The notes beneath the pieces were generated by a model. That model was not told the origin of the DNA. It worked only from the letters and a program-made list of their open reading frames with translations, and searched no databases. Positions 35,598-45,208 of a stretch of DNA of 64,000 nt are shown here, one piece after another; position 1 is the stretch's first letter; each line of letters opens with the position of its first letter. The DNA is taken from positions 1,798,001-1,862,000 of the forward strand of contig NZ_CP042382.1 in the NCBI RefSeq assembly GCF_007954585.1, in the 5' to 3' direction. Origin of the DNA: Pistricoccus aurantiacus. Its GTDB lineage: Bacteria > Pseudomonadota > Gammaproteobacteria > Pseudomonadales > Halomonadaceae. Both the position numbers and the translations under genes were made by a program.

Positions 35598-37169
35598 TCA
35601 GTTGCTGTGTTGCCAGTTGTGGGGCAGGAGTTCATGGACCTGGCTGGCCTTCTGCGTCGGCAGCCGTTCCAGCACGTCTTTCAGGTAGGCATGCGGCTCA
35701 TGGCCGTTCAGCTTGGCGCACTGAATCAGGCTCATGATGGTGGCGGCGCGCTGGCCACTGCGCAGTGACCCGGCGAACAGCCAGTTGCTGCGGCCCAGCG
35801 CCCAGGGGCGAATGAGGTTCTCCACTCGATTGTTGTCGATCGGCAACCCCCCGTCATCCAGGTAGCGTGTCAGCGCCGCCCAGCGTTTCAGGCTATAGTC
35901 CAGTGCCTTGGCGGTGGCCAAGCCATTCGGGACTTTTTCACGGTGAGCCAGCATCCAGCGGTGTAGCGCATCGGCGATGGGCCTCGCCCTGGTGTCGCGT
36001 AGCCGCTGGCGTGCTTCCGCCGTCAGTGACTGGGCTTCGCGTTCTACCTGATAGAGCTCGCCGATGGTGTCGACGGCCTGCTCGGCGATCTGGCTCTTGC
36101 CAGTCACGTGCAGGTCGACGAACTTGCGTCGGGCGTGGGCCATGCAGCCGATCTCGGTGACGCCGTTGGCGAAGTGCTGCTTATAGCCGCTGTAGTCGTC
36201 GCAGATCAGCTTACCCTGCCAGTCGCCGAGGAAGTCGCGAGCATGCTGACCGCCACGGCCGTCGGTGAAGTCGTAGATCACCGCCTTCAGTCCGGCGTAG
36301 GGCGTGGTGGCATAGGCCCAGAGATAGGCTCGGTGGGTCTTCTTCTTGCCGGGTACCAGCATCGGCACCGGCGTTTCATCGGCATGCAGCACCGGCTCGG
36401 CGAGCAGCAGGTCACGCAGCGCATCGACCAGCGGCTGAAGTCGGACGCCACAAATACCGACCCACTCGGCCAGCGTCGAACGCGGGATCGCCACGCCGGC
36501 ACGGGCGAAGATCTGTGCCTGCCGATACAGCGGCAGATGATCGGCGTATTTGGCGATCAACACCTGGGCCAGCAGGCCGGCGGTGGGGATGCCTTTGTCG
36601 ATCACCTGCGCCGGCATCGGCGCCTGGGTCAGCGTCTCGCACCCGTCGCAGACCCACTTGCCGCGGATATGGCGCTCGACGGTGAACACGCCCGGCGTGT
36701 AGTCCAGCTTTTCGCTGATCTCGTCGCCGATCCGGCGCAGCTGGCAACCGCACGCGCAGTGCTCGCTCTGGGGGTCATGGCGGATCTCGGTGCGTGGCAA
36801 CTCGGGAGGCAACGGGGTGCGTTTAGGCGTTTGCTTGGCTGACGGTGTTGTAGCGGGGGGAGCCAGCTCTTTCAGCTCGGCCTCGATGGCGGCGATATCG
36901 GCCTCCACCCCCTCGTCCAGCAGGCTGATCTGCAAGGCGTTGAGCTGCTCGCTGCGCCGGCCGAACGTGTGGCGCTTGAGCAGCGCCAGTTCGTAGGTGA
37001 GCTTCTGGTTGACCTGCTCGGTGTAACGCAGCGTCTTCTGGCTCTGCGCCAGTGCCTGCCCTCGCTCCTGCAGCGCCATATCCTGCTGTTTGACCTGCAC
37101 CATCAGCGTCGCCGCCAGGTGGCGGAGCTGATCGGGGGTGAGCTGGGACAGATCGGGCGGCGTGGTCAT
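35598..37169 (-). CDS. tnpC: IS66 transposase TnpC
   Basis: A 523-residue DDE transposase, with the start taken at MTTPPDLSQ (37169); an upstream ATG at 37265 would overlap tnpB. A leucine-zipper helix comes first, then a zinc-binding CACGCQL, then the catalytic residues in HADETPVPML, CDDYSGYK and IDNNRVEN. It looks intact. Confidence 0.92.
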   Translation of the reverse strand: MTTPPDLSQLTPDQLRHLAATLMVQVKQQDMALQERGQALAQSQKTLRYTEQVNQKLTYELALLKRHTFGRRSEQLNALQISLLDEGVEADIAAIEAELKELAPPATTPSAKQTPKRTPLPPELPRTEIRHDPQSEHCACGCQLRRIGDEISEKLDYTPGVFTVERHIRGKWVCDGCETLTQAPMPAQVIDKGIPTAGLLAQVLIAKYADHLPLYRQAQIFARAGVAIPRSTLAEWVGICGVRLQPLVDALRDLLLAEPVLHADETPVPMLVPGKKKTHRAYLWAYATTPYAGLKAVIYDFTDGRGGQHARDFLGDWQGKLICDDYSGYKQHFANGVTEIGCMAHARRKFVDLHVTGKSQIAEQAVDTIGELYQVEREAQSLTAEARQRLRDTRARPIADALHRWMLAHREKVPNGLATAKALDYSLKRWAALTRYLDDGGLPIDNNRVENLIRPWALGRSNWLFAGSLRSGQRAATIMSLIQCAKLNGHEPHAYLKDVLERLPTQKASQVHELLPHNWQHSN

Positions 37170-37261
37170 TGGGCGAGTATGCCAGCCCACTGAGGACAGC
37201 GGAATTAGCGCATCATCGAATGGCCGGGTGCCGCATTCTGTGCCACCCGGTGCGTCGCGCG

Positions 37262-37597
37262 TCACAGCACCGAAATGGCCCCCGCCGGACCGATACGCTG
37301 CCAGGGCAGTCCCTGTACCAGCGTCGTCACCTGCTCGGGGGACAGCGCGACCCGATCGCCGTACCAGTTACCGGCCCAGTGAAACTTGCCCTGGTTCAGG
37401 CGCCGGGCGCACAGCCAGATGCCCAGACCATCGTGAACCAGCACCTTCATGCGGTTGCCGCGCCGGTTGGCGAACAGGTAGGCACAGTGCGGTCGGGCAG
37501 CGCCGAACACCTTGACCACCCGGGCCAGCGCCGTGTCGGGACCGGCGCGCATATCCAGCGGTTCGGTAGCCAGCCAGAATTCATCGATGCGGATCAC
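37262..37597 (-). CDS. tnpB: IS66 accessory protein TnpB
   Basis: A 111-residue protein starting at GTG 37597, which overlaps the tnpA stop (GTGA). It contains EPLDMRAGPDTALARVV and the HCAYLFANRRGNRMKVLVHD segment that marks IS66 Orf2 proteins. Needed for IS66 transposition; biochemical role unclear. Confidence 0.9.
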   Translation of the reverse strand: MIRIDEFWLATEPLDMRAGPDTALARVVKVFGAARPHCAYLFANRRGNRMKVLVHDGLGIWLCARRLNQGKFHWAGNWYGDRVALSPEQVTTLVQGLPWQRIGPAGAISVL

Positions 37598-37962
37598 GAC
37601 AGCAGTTCCCGAAGTAGCGCCCGACAGCCCTGCGCATCCGACACGGGCCACTCGATCGTCACTGTCCCCTGGGGACTCGGTAGCGAGAGGCGAATGCGCT
37701 CGGCCTCCTGACGCTGAGTCGCCACCGGGGCTGCGGTGCTGGCTATCGGCACCGGGACAAAGGCCGGCCTGTCGTTCACCGCTTCCCTGCGACGCGCCTC
37801 ACGGATCCATTTGTGCACCAGGTTGGCGTTCAGGGCATGCGCCAACGCGATGCCGGCCACCGAGGCGCCGGACTGGTGGCACGCTTCGACAATCCTGGCC
37901 TTGAATGCGGCGGTAAAGCGGCGCCGCTTGCGAGGCGCCTCCAACACGCTTGACTCACTCAT
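37594..37962 (-). CDS. tnpA: IS66 accessory protein TnpA
   Basis: A 122-residue helix-turn-helix protein. RRFTAAFKARIVEACHQSG, then ALAHALNANLVHKWI is the typical DNA-binding front. The ATG at 37962 is preferred over the one at 37992. Translationally coupled to tnpB. Confidence 0.88.
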   Translation of the reverse strand: MSESSVLEAPRKRRRFTAAFKARIVEACHQSGASVAGIALAHALNANLVHKWIREARRREAVNDRPAFVPVPIASTAAPVATQRQEAERIRLSLPSPQGTVTIEWPVSDAQGCRALLRELLS

Positions 37963-38053
37963 GATAGGTGTCCACTTAAAATAGGTGGGCACCTACTCTC
38001 TGAGAAGTCGAGGCTCAGCGGAAGGTGTGTTCAGCGGACGCATACTTACCTAG

Positions 38054-38233
38054 CTGATGTTACTCCTACCAAAAAGCCCTGAGCACCCGGGAAAGTGAAG
38101 GCCACTACGCTGACCGGGTACCTAGGTAAATACTCCCTCGTGGCCCTGACGCCGGTGCTGATTGCCAACTTCCGTGATACCCGCCTGAGCAGTATCGGAC
38201 ATCGTGGACAGTTTATTAGTGCCAATGCCGTGC
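38054..38233 (+). pseudogene. Second integrase remnant, part beyond IS66
   Basis: Continues the integrase after IS66: KKP then an in-frame TGA where the intact gene has Ser, then a stretch matching ALTPELIANFRDTRLNSIGH with small changes, ending near GHRGQFISANAV. Everything after codon 130 is gone. With 35421-35565 this is the only trace of a second island in tandem. Confidence 0.85.
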
Positions 38234-38275
38234 AGGACGACAGCCAGCGCTGTGGAAGTCGGGGTTGTGTGCATA

Positions 38276-38896
38276 TCAGGCGCCTATTTGCTGGAGAAAC
38301 AGAGGAAGGGCGCGGGGGTCGAGCAGGATGGTAATCAACACGCCTCCAACGGCGCCGCCAAGATGGGCCTCGTGGGCGAGGCCGCCGACTTGATTTGGCC
38401 CACGATTTTGCATGGCGTAGAGCGAGAGTGCCACGAAGCCGATGGCAAACAGGATGGCGGGAATGGGGATGGCAAAGAAGAGATAGAGCATCCGAAAGGG
38501 TTCGTATAAACAGAAGGCAAAGAGCACGCCGGTGATGGCGCCCGAGGCGCCGACCGCCGAATAGCGAGCGTTACCGCGCTGGATGATCAGCGATAGGCAG
38601 TGGGCCGTGAGTTCGGAACCGAAATAGAGAACCAGGTAGCTGACTGGGCCTAGAACGATCTCGAGCCAGGGGCCGAAAAAATACAGAGTGAGCATGTTGA
38701 CCAGCAGATGCGCACCATTGGCATGCACGAAGCCCGCGGTCACGAGCCGGTAAATCTCGCCATGGCGCAGAATGCGTTCGGGTTTGAAGGCCAGCCGATC
38801 AATGAGTCGAGGATGGCTCTTCAGTGCGTAAATACTGACGATGATGTTGATGACGAGCAGCGCCAGGGTGATTGGCATCTGGGTCAGATCCAGCAT
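38276..38896 (-). CDS. Rhomboid-family intramembrane serine protease
   Basis: A 206-residue inner-membrane protein with about six helices. The rhomboid motifs are all visible: HLLVNM (63-68), the nucleophile Ser in GASG (116-119) and the catalytic His in AHLGGAVGG (177-185). Rhomboids cut membrane proteins within or near the bilayer; the substrate here is unknown. The C-terminus lies close to the decayed integrase, which may mark the old island edge. Confidence 0.88.
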   Translation of the reverse strand: MLDLTQMPITLALLVINIIVSIYALKSHPRLIDRLAFKPERILRHGEIYRLVTAGFVHANGAHLLVNMLTLYFFGPWLEIVLGPVSYLVLYFGSELTAHCLSLIIQRGNARYSAVGASGAITGVLFAFCLYEPFRMLYLFFAIPIPAILFAIGFVALSLYAMQNRGPNQVGGLAHEAHLGGAVGGVLITILLDPRALPLFLQQIGA

Positions 38897-39046
38897 GAAC
38901 AGGTCTCCGCGAGATGGGAATTCAATGCCATCATGGTGTCAGATTGTTAGGATGCGGTCTTGCAAGTACGTTGAAGTATGCCCTTTGAGTATTCGGTCGC
39001 GTTGAATTCACCTATGCATCTGCGCCGCAAAGGATGAATTATCGGT

Positions 39047-39334
39047 ATGCTGCTGACCACTCTGGTGGCCTGCGCCGACGACAAGCCCGCCGAAATACCA
39101 TTATCGATATTGGCATCGCAACGAGCGGCTTACGAAGACAAACGCGTTGCTACCCAGAGGATGATCTTTGAAACGCCGCGTCACTACTGGATCGAGGATG
39201 AAGGCCTGAAGCGGGTGAAGGTGTTTCCTCAGGAGCGCATCGCGCCTTATCTGGGTGAGCAGATCCGTATCGTCGGCCGATTCCAGTATGGGCAAAACGA
39301 AGGGTGCAAGCTGGAAATGACTGATCGCTGCTGA
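39047..39334 (+). CDS. Small hypothetical protein with lipobox-like start
   Basis: A 95-residue protein whose start MLLTTLVACADD looks like the end of a lipoprotein signal (LVAC) but is too short to be one, since no basic residues precede it. The true start may be lost or non-ATG; an in-frame stop lies 12 bases upstream. The mature part is beta-rich (VGRFQYGQNEGCKLEM) and OB-like. Unknown. Confidence 0.4.
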   Translation: MLLTTLVACADDKPAEIPLSILASQRAAYEDKRVATQRMIFETPRHYWIEDEGLKRVKVFPQERIAPYLGEQIRIVGRFQYGQNEGCKLEMTDRC

Positions 39335-39412
39335 AGTTGACGTCATCTTGAACGCAAAACAAACGCCTGCCCATGTGGCCAGGCGTTTTGCATTTACTAC
39401 CTAGTACAAAGG

Positions 39413-41365
39413 TTAGAAGTCACTCCACTCCTCGACTTCTTCCCGCGCAGGCTGTCTAGCCGACACCTGTTTCAGGATAGAGGAGGGCGCTGGGTTCTTG
39501 GTTTTGATGTCTTGCGTGACGGTAGTGGTCTCTTCACCCAGTACGAAGGAGTTGATCAAGTTGCTGAGCTGCAGGGCGTGACGGCGCATGTCTGCAGCGG
39601 CAGTGGAGGATTGCTGGACCATGGCTGCGTTCTGCTGAGTCATGCTGTCCATTTCCATCACGGCCATATTGACCTGACTGATGCCGCTGCTCTGCTCCCT
39701 GGTGGCGGCGCTGATCTCGCCGATCACGTCCGTGACCCGGGCCACGCTGGCGACGATCTCTCGCATGGTCTGGCCTGCATTGCGCACTAGCTCCGCGCCG
39801 GACCTGGTATGAGAAGTCGAGGTATCGATCAGAGTGCGAATCTCCCCGGAGGCATTGCTTGAACGACTGGCCAGCGTACGCACTTCCTGGGCGACTACCG
39901 CAAAGCCACGGCCATGTTCGCCGGCCCGAGCGGCTTCCACGGAGGCATTGAGTGCCAGGATATTGGTCTGAAAGGCGATGGCATCGATCATGGTGATGAT
40001 TTCACCGATCCTGGTGGCGGAGGCGTTGATATCCTCCATGGTGCGCTCGACCTGACTCATGGCCGCTTCACCCTGGCGCGCTACATCCGCGGTGGACTGC
40101 ACCAGCTGGTTGGCCTGCTGCGCGGAATCCGCGCTGTGATTCACCGTGGAGGTGATCTCTTCCATGGAAGCCGAGGTTTCCTGCAGATTGGCCGCGGCCT
40201 GCTCGGTGCGCGTGGCCAATTCTTCACTACCCTGCGCGATATCGCCGGCGGCTCGATTGACGCTGCGAGTACTGCTGCGCACTTCCTTCAGCGTGTTTTG
40301 CATGCGTCCGACGAAGGCGTTGAATTGGCGTGCCAGCTCGCTCAGTTCATCGCGCCCTTTGTCGTTTAGTCGACGGGTCAAGTCTCCTTCACCCGCGGCG
40401 ATATCGCTCATTGCCTGGGTGGTACGCTGAATCGGACCAACGATAGTACGTGATAACCACAGCGCTAGCGCCAGGCCAACCCCCATTGCCAACGCGGCAA
40501 TCAGCAGCGCCGAATTGCGCGCCAGCATCGACGTGGCAATATAGGTTGAACGGTCCATGGCGATCTCGACTACACCGATAGGCTCTCCAGCGTAGTCCTT
40601 GACGAGCGAGCCCATCACCGCCACCGGCTTATCCGCGACGGTGGTGTAATAAATTGGACGCTCACCGTTCAGAGCGGCTTGCTGAATGGCTGCGGGTAGT
40701 AGCGATTGCTTACCCACCGTTGAAGCGAAAGGCACCAGGCCTTCTTCCCTCAGGATTTGCAGGCCGGCTTCGACACCATATTGCTCGCCAAAATTTTCGA
40801 AGAAGGACTGTCCGAAACTCATGCCGAATTCAAGAGAGCCAACATGCCCCCCCTGATGAAATACAGGTACAAGACCGCGGATTCCCAGGCCGGCCACTCC
40901 CAGGTCCAGACCGGAAACAGGTTGCTTAGAGCGGTTGGTCTCTACGATAGTCGGACGAAGATCACTGAGGTCATCACCGAATTTTTCGGGTTTATGTACC
41001 CGCAGGAATGAGGTGGCTGGGGGCAAATGAAACTGGAACTGTTTGACACCATAGCCTTCACTTAGCGCCTTGAATCCAGATTGAAAAAGAGCCGCCAGTC
41101 GATCGCGCTGCCCGTTGGCTAATGCCTCACCCACCTCAGGAATCCCGGTCACCAAGGTACTCATCGTGGTGGCCAAGCGGGCTTCGGCATCAAGCGATGC
41201 GGTGAGACTGCCATTCAGAGCAGTGAGTTCTCTGTGCTCGGCTTCCTGAATGACCTTGTCTATACGGTTCAGAAGGAAGGTCACGATGATGGCAATGGCC
41301 AATGAAAGAACGATTGCGAAGCCGGTAGTCACGCGCAGCCCGATAGAATAGCTGTTCAGTCGCAT
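39413..41365 (-). CDS. Methyl-accepting chemotaxis protein with a periplasmic double-Cache sensor
   Basis: A 650-residue receptor. TM1 lies at about 10-31, a large periplasmic sensor at about 32-280 (dCache-like, with VVEIAMDRS near its end), TM2 at about 285-307, then HAMP ([20 protein letters not shown]), then the signalling domain with the conserved hairpin tip [20 protein letters not shown]. It senses an unknown small molecule and signals to CheA. The C-terminus EEWSDF fits the x-W-x-x-F pattern of CheR-binding pentapeptides, suggesting a high-abundance receptor. Confidence 0.92.
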   Translation of the reverse strand: MRLNSYSIGLRVTTGFAIVLSLAIAIIVTFLLNRIDKVIQEAEHRELTALNGSLTASLDAEARLATTMSTLVTGIPEVGEALANGQRDRLAALFQSGFKALSEGYGVKQFQFHLPPATSFLRVHKPEKFGDDLSDLRPTIVETNRSKQPVSGLDLGVAGLGIRGLVPVFHQGGHVGSLEFGMSFGQSFFENFGEQYGVEAGLQILREEGLVPFASTVGKQSLLPAAIQQAALNGERPIYYTTVADKPVAVMGSLVKDYAGEPIGVVEIAMDRSTYIATSMLARNSALLIAALAMGVGLALALWLSRTIVGPIQRTTQAMSDIAAGEGDLTRRLNDKGRDELSELARQFNAFVGRMQNTLKEVRSSTRSVNRAAGDIAQGSEELATRTEQAAANLQETSASMEEITSTVNHSADSAQQANQLVQSTADVARQGEAAMSQVERTMEDINASATRIGEIITMIDAIAFQTNILALNASVEAARAGEHGRGFAVVAQEVRTLASRSSNASGEIRTLIDTSTSHTRSGAELVRNAGQTMREIVASVARVTDVIGEISAATREQSSGISQVNMAVMEMDSMTQQNAAMVQQSSTAAADMRRHALQLSNLINSFVLGEETTTVTQDIKTKNPAPSSILKQVSARQPAREEVEEWSDF

Positions 41366-41558
41366 TTCGGTGGTCTCTTATAAAGTGTTGACAGCACTCA
41401 GCGGTAAATATGTCATGTGTCGTTTCGGGGTGGTTTACCTCTTATCGGCTTCTCGCACTTTGTCTTTAAGGAATTACTGACAATTCAGCCCCCCGCGAGC
41501 GGTGAGGACGATCTCAATGAGCAAGCGCGACACCTGACCCACCAGGCAAGGTATTGCC

Positions 41559-42026
41559 ATGACTCACTACTATCACCACCTCTACGCTAAAGATCGCGCT
41601 GCCATAAGGATCGACGTCAACAGATTCCCGACCTGGTCAGTATTCATATGCACCCGCCCGAGGTCGAAGATCGTCCGATGCCGAGCCACCACGGCAACCG
41701 CGACAGCGATCGGGTTCAGTGACAAGCTCAATGAGGTGCCGCGTTCACTGCACCTGTCCATGGCCTACGATCAGGGCAGAGGAATGACGAAGCATGCCGA
41801 GATTACCCAGAAGACGGGAACGGCGATCTACTTTGCGGGTCCTCATGGCCCCTGGCAACGGGGCTCAAAGCGGATGGCCGCCCCCGAAAAAACCAATGGG
41901 CTGTTACGGCAGTACTCGCCGAAGGGCACGGACTCGTCGGCCTACAGTCAGGAAGAACTCGATGCGATCGCCCGGTCAAGGATCCCGTTACCCGCAAGCC
42001 GTAGCCGTTTTGTCCTTCAAGCATAG
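41559..42026 (+). pseudogene. Decayed IS30-family transposase
   Basis: The last half reads EITQKTGTAIYFAGPHGPWQRG and continues with NGLLRQYSPKGTD and SQEELDAIARS, clear relatives of IS30 transposases. Further upstream, in another frame, DLVSIHMHPPEVEDRPMPSHH matches the same family. The middle third and the catalytic Asp residues are deleted and at least one frameshift is present. Only a scar of the element remains. Confidence 0.85.
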
Positions 42027-42262
42027 CGCCCTGATTCACTTCGCGGTGAGCCAGGCCACGATGGCGATACTCAGAATAAAAGTATTCGCTGGCCAGGCAG
42101 AGGGTTATCCTGCCATCCAATGGAGGCAAGATTCATGAGCTAGGTCCAATATGCTTCAGATTGATGGCCAGGGTTTCGCCACTTTATGCACAGTTTGCTA
42201 ACTCCTTTGGTGATGAGCAATCTCAGAAAACCAATATCTATTGACTTGAAAAGGATTCCATC

Positions 42263-43093
42263 GTGAATAAAACTGTTTTGATCACTGGCGCGACGTCCGG
42301 TATGGGCAAGGAAACCGCGCTGCTGCTGGCCGAACACGGATATACCGTCTATGCCGGCGCAAGAAATGCCAGTCAAGAATTAATGGAAGAGGCCGAAAAA
42401 CGCGGTGTCAAAATTAATACCGTGCCCCTCGATGTACAGGATACAGCGTCCATTCAGAAAGCCGTCCAGCATGTCATGGCCAAGGAAGGTAAGATCGATG
42501 TTTTGGTAAACAACGCAGGTTTCGGGCTTCTTGCGACGCTGGAGGAAGGGACGGATGAGGAAATATTCCAGCAATTCGATGTGAATGTCTTTGGTCTCAT
42601 CAAGATGACCAGGGAAGTCCTCCCACATATGCGGGAAGCGCAAGGTGGTGTGGTGATCAATATTTCTTCCTTCTTGGGAAGGATGGGGCTCCCCTTGCTG
42701 TCGCATTACAATGCCAGCAAATATGCCGTCGAGGGTATTACCGATTCCTTGAGGTTTGAGGTGGCTCCCTTTGGTATAAGAGTGCACTCTGTACTGGCGG
42801 GCTTGTTTGGAACCAACTTCGTGAAAAAAGGCCTTGTCGCCAACAGCCGGACGACCAGCGAAGACTCTCCCTACAAAGAGCTGGTGTCTCATTTCGTTCC
42901 AATTGTGGCTAAGGCAATCAACGACGGTCCTGATCCTCTGCCTATCGCGCAGGCCGTGAAGAATATTATCGAGAATGATGCTAGCGATATAGCCGTTGAG
43001 GTTGGCAAGGAGTCAGAGCAGTTCGTGCCAATGCGCAAAAGCATGGATGACAAAGCATTCGAAGAGAAGGTAAAGGAAATTTTTGGCTTATAA
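42263..43093 (+). CDS. Short-chain dehydrogenase/reductase
   Basis: A 276-residue NAD(P)-dependent oxidoreductase. The cofactor loop is TGATSGMG (near residue 9), then NNAG (about 90), then the catalytic Ser in NISSF and YNASK with Tyr and Lys. The C-terminus is extended, as in the classical SDR branch that acts on retinol-like or keto substrates. Substrate unknown. The gene stands alone; its GC is lower than that of the core genes and IS scars lie on both sides, so acquisition by transfer is possible. Confidence 0.88.
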   Translation: MNKTVLITGATSGMGKETALLLAEHGYTVYAGARNASQELMEEAEKRGVKINTVPLDVQDTASIQKAVQHVMAKEGKIDVLVNNAGFGLLATLEEGTDEEIFQQFDVNVFGLIKMTREVLPHMREAQGGVVINISSFLGRMGLPLLSHYNASKYAVEGITDSLRFEVAPFGIRVHSVLAGLFGTNFVKKGLVANSRTTSEDSPYKELVSHFVPIVAKAINDGPDPLPIAQAVKNIIENDASDIAVEVGKESEQFVPMRKSMDDKAFEEKVKEIFGL

Positions 43094-43120
43094 GCAGGGT
43101 CGGGGAAAACGACCTGCTTT
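43093..43120 (+). terminator. Terminator after the SDR gene
   Basis: AGCAGGGTCG pairs with CGACCTGCT with one bulged G, followed by a short T run. It begins at the stop codon. Confidence 0.65.
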
Positions 43121-43148
43121 GCACAGGTCGCCGGGTTACCTCGATGGT

Positions 43149-43180
43149 ATGGCAGTCTATTTCACGATATAGACTGCCAT
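43149..43180. repeat. Perfect 12-bp hairpin ATGGCAGTCTAT/ATAGACTGCCAT
   Basis: Arms at 43149-43160 and 43169-43180 with an 8-base loop. No T-run follows, so it is either a bidirectional terminator-like structure or an operator. It lies between the SDR gene and the ISAs1 scar. Confidence 0.6.
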
Positions 43181-43348
43181 GATCACGAGGCTCTCTTCTT
43201 GCTTTCATAATCACTCCGGCCATAAGGCGTCCATACTGAAGGAAAGAGACGCAGGGTGAGAGCGTGAACAAAAATTAACCGGTTCAACACGTGCACTTTC
43301 CTCCGGATGGCCCGATGTGGTTTGGTGAAGGCTTTTGCGAACCCGACC

Positions 43349-43936
43349 ATGAGCCTCACTGTTCTTGCCCAGCACCTGTCCAGCATCACCGATATGCGTC
43401 AGGCGGCCAAAATCACTTATCCGCTGTTCGATAGCCTGTTTCTGACCGTCACCGCTGTCATTGCAGGCTGTGAAGGCTGGGAAGAAATCGAAGATTTTGG
43501 GCATGCTCGGCGCGATTGGCTAAAACGCTATGGCGACTACGAGAACGGTATTCCGATTCATGACACCATCGCCCGGGTGATGAGCCGGATTGATCCCGAG
43601 GCGCTGCAAGGCGCCTTCATCCAGTGGATGAAGGAGACCGAAGCACACGCGCAACGTCAGGTCATTGCCGTGGATGGCAAAACCCTGCGCAGTTCCTGTC
43701 GCCCCGGGAATCGGCAATCGGCCATTCCTATGGTCAGCGCTTTCGCGACGACCAATGGTGTGGTGATGGGCCAATGGAAGACCGATGAAAAATCCAATGA
43801 AATCACTGCCATCCCTGAGCTGTTGTCCTTACTGGACCTCCAGGACAGCCTGGTGACGCTGGACGCAATGGGCTGTCAGCAGACGATCGCGCAGACCATA
43901 CTCGACCAAAAGGGCGACTACCTGCTGGCCGTCAAG
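43349..43936 (+). pseudogene. ISAs1-type transposase, 5' part (interrupted)
   Basis: 196 codons from the ATG at 43349 (MSLTVLAQHLSS). DDE_Tnp_1/ISAs1 features are visible: EGWEEIEDFGHARRDWLK, then VIAVDGKTLRSSC with a catalytic Asp. The frame stops at 43937 because an IS3-family element is inserted; it continues at 45209. Confidence 0.88.
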
Positions 43937-44004
43937 TGAACTGGACCCCGAAATTTGGACAGGTGCCTAAGCTCTGATTCATCATCTCCCTCAGGAGGAG
44001 AATC

Positions 44005-44289
44005 ATGAGCAAGAAACGCCAACAGTACAGCGCTTCATTCAAGTCCAAGGTTGCCCTGGCCGCTCTCAAGGGTGACCAGACCACTTCCGAGATCGCCGCC
44101 CGTTTCCAGATCCATCCGACCATGGTCAGCACCTGGAAACGCGAGCTGCTGGAAAATGCCCCTGACCTCTTCGAAGGCAAGAAGAAGGCTGGCAAGCCGT
44201 CCAACGAGCCCAACACCGATGAACTCTATCGCGAGATCGGCCGGTTGACGGTGGAACGCGATTTTTTATCGCGCAAGCTCGATCAGTAA
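44005..44289 (+). CDS. IS3-family transposase OrfA (copy 1)
   Basis: A 94-residue DNA-binding subunit (SASFKSKVALAALKGDQT, then a helix-turn-helix and a coiled tail). The heptamer T TTT TTA at 44262-44268 is in the correct frame for -1 slippage into orfB, making the OrfAB transposase. The ribosome site is AGGAGG. Confidence 0.9.
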   Translation: MSKKRQQYSASFKSKVALAALKGDQTTSEIAARFQIHPTMVSTWKRELLENAPDLFEGKKKAGKPSNEPNTDELYREIGRLTVERDFLSRKLDQ

Positions 44290-44303
44290 GTCGTCGACGC
44301 CGG

Positions 44304-45137
44304 TTGGCGATGATCGAGCGCGACCACCCTGATATCAGCATGACGCGCCAATGTGAATTGCTCAAATTGAGCCGCTCATCGGTGTACTACCGTCCTCGGC
44401 AACAGCGTCAGAAGGATTTGAATCTCATGTATCTACTTGATCAGCAACATCTGGAAACGCCGTATTACGGGTCTCGCAAAATGCGGGCGTTCCTGCAGCG
44501 CCAGGGCTATCAGGTAAACCGCAAGCGAGTCCAGCGACTGATGCGCACCATGGGCCTGCAGGCGGTATACCCGCGTCCGAGAACCAGCATTCCCGGCGAG
44601 GGGCACAAGGTTTATCCCTACCTGCTCAAAGGGCGCCGGATCGACCGGCCCAACCAGGTGTGGGCCGCCGATATCACGTATGCGCCGCTGGCCCGGGGCT
44701 TCATGTACCTGGTGGCCATCATGGACTGGCACACTCGCAAGGTGCTGTCCTGGCGCGTCTCGAACACCCTGGACGCTGACTTCTGCGTTGATGCTCTGGA
44801 GGAGGCCCTGCAACGTCATGGAACGCCGGAAATCTTCAACACGGATCAGGGTGTCCAGTTCACCAGTGAAGCCTTCACCGATGTTCTCAAGCATCATGGC
44901 ATCCGGATCAGCATGGACGGCAAGGGCTGCTACCATGACAATATCTTCGTGGAACGCCTCTGGCGCAGTGTCAAACATGAGTGCATCTACCTCACCGCCT
45001 TCGAGGATGGGCGACACTTGAGACAGGCGCTTAACCGGTACTTCCGGCACTACAATCAGGAGCGGTTCCATCAGAGCCATGATTATCAAACACCCGACGA
45101 GGTGTATTACCAGCCATCCGTGACCCTGGCAGCTTGA
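44304..45137 (+). CDS. IS3-family transposase OrfB (copy 1)
   Basis: A 277-residue DDE catalytic part with WAADITYA, NTDQGVQF and the Glu in HDNIFVERLWRSVK. The only stand-alone start is a TTG at 44304 with no good ribosome site, so it is probably made as the frameshift fusion with OrfA. It appears intact. Confidence 0.9.
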   Translation: MAMIERDHPDISMTRQCELLKLSRSSVYYRPRQQRQKDLNLMYLLDQQHLETPYYGSRKMRAFLQRQGYQVNRKRVQRLMRTMGLQAVYPRPRTSIPGEGHKVYPYLLKGRRIDRPNQVWAADITYAPLARGFMYLVAIMDWHTRKVLSWRVSNTLDADFCVDALEEALQRHGTPEIFNTDQGVQFTSEAFTDVLKHHGIRISMDGKGCYHDNIFVERLWRSVKHECIYLTAFEDGRHLRQALNRYFRHYNQERFHQSHDYQTPDEVYYQPSVTLAA

Positions 45138-45208
45138 GCCGGGTAAACAAAGAGGTCAGAGCTTAGTAACACCTTCAAGCTGTCCAGCTGATGGGGTCCA
45201 CCTCAAAG

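Larger units (their letters stand above)
35566..38045 (-). mobile_element. IS66-family element, 2,480 bp, complete
   Basis: The ends are inverted repeats (GTAAGCGTCCGCTGATC left; the right end read inward starts GTATGCGTCCGCTGAAC). It contains tnpA, tnpB and tnpC in the usual order on the minus strand, and it splits the second integrase remnant. Confidence 0.95.
35558..38053. repeat. 8-bp target duplication TTACCTAG flanking IS66
   Basis: TTACCTAG at 35558-35565 and 38046-38053. An 8-base duplication is the rule for IS66 elements, so this insertion is complete and recent. Confidence 0.92.
43937..45205 (+). mobile_element. IS3-family element copy 1, 1,269 bp, complete
   Basis: The ends are inverted repeats (TGAACTGGACCCCG left; TGAGGTGGACCCCA right, read inward), with an AAG target duplication at 43934-43936 and 45206-45208. 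orfA and orfB are intact. A second copy, in opposite orientation, lies at 57010-58278; I found only one base difference in the compared region. Confidence 0.95.
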
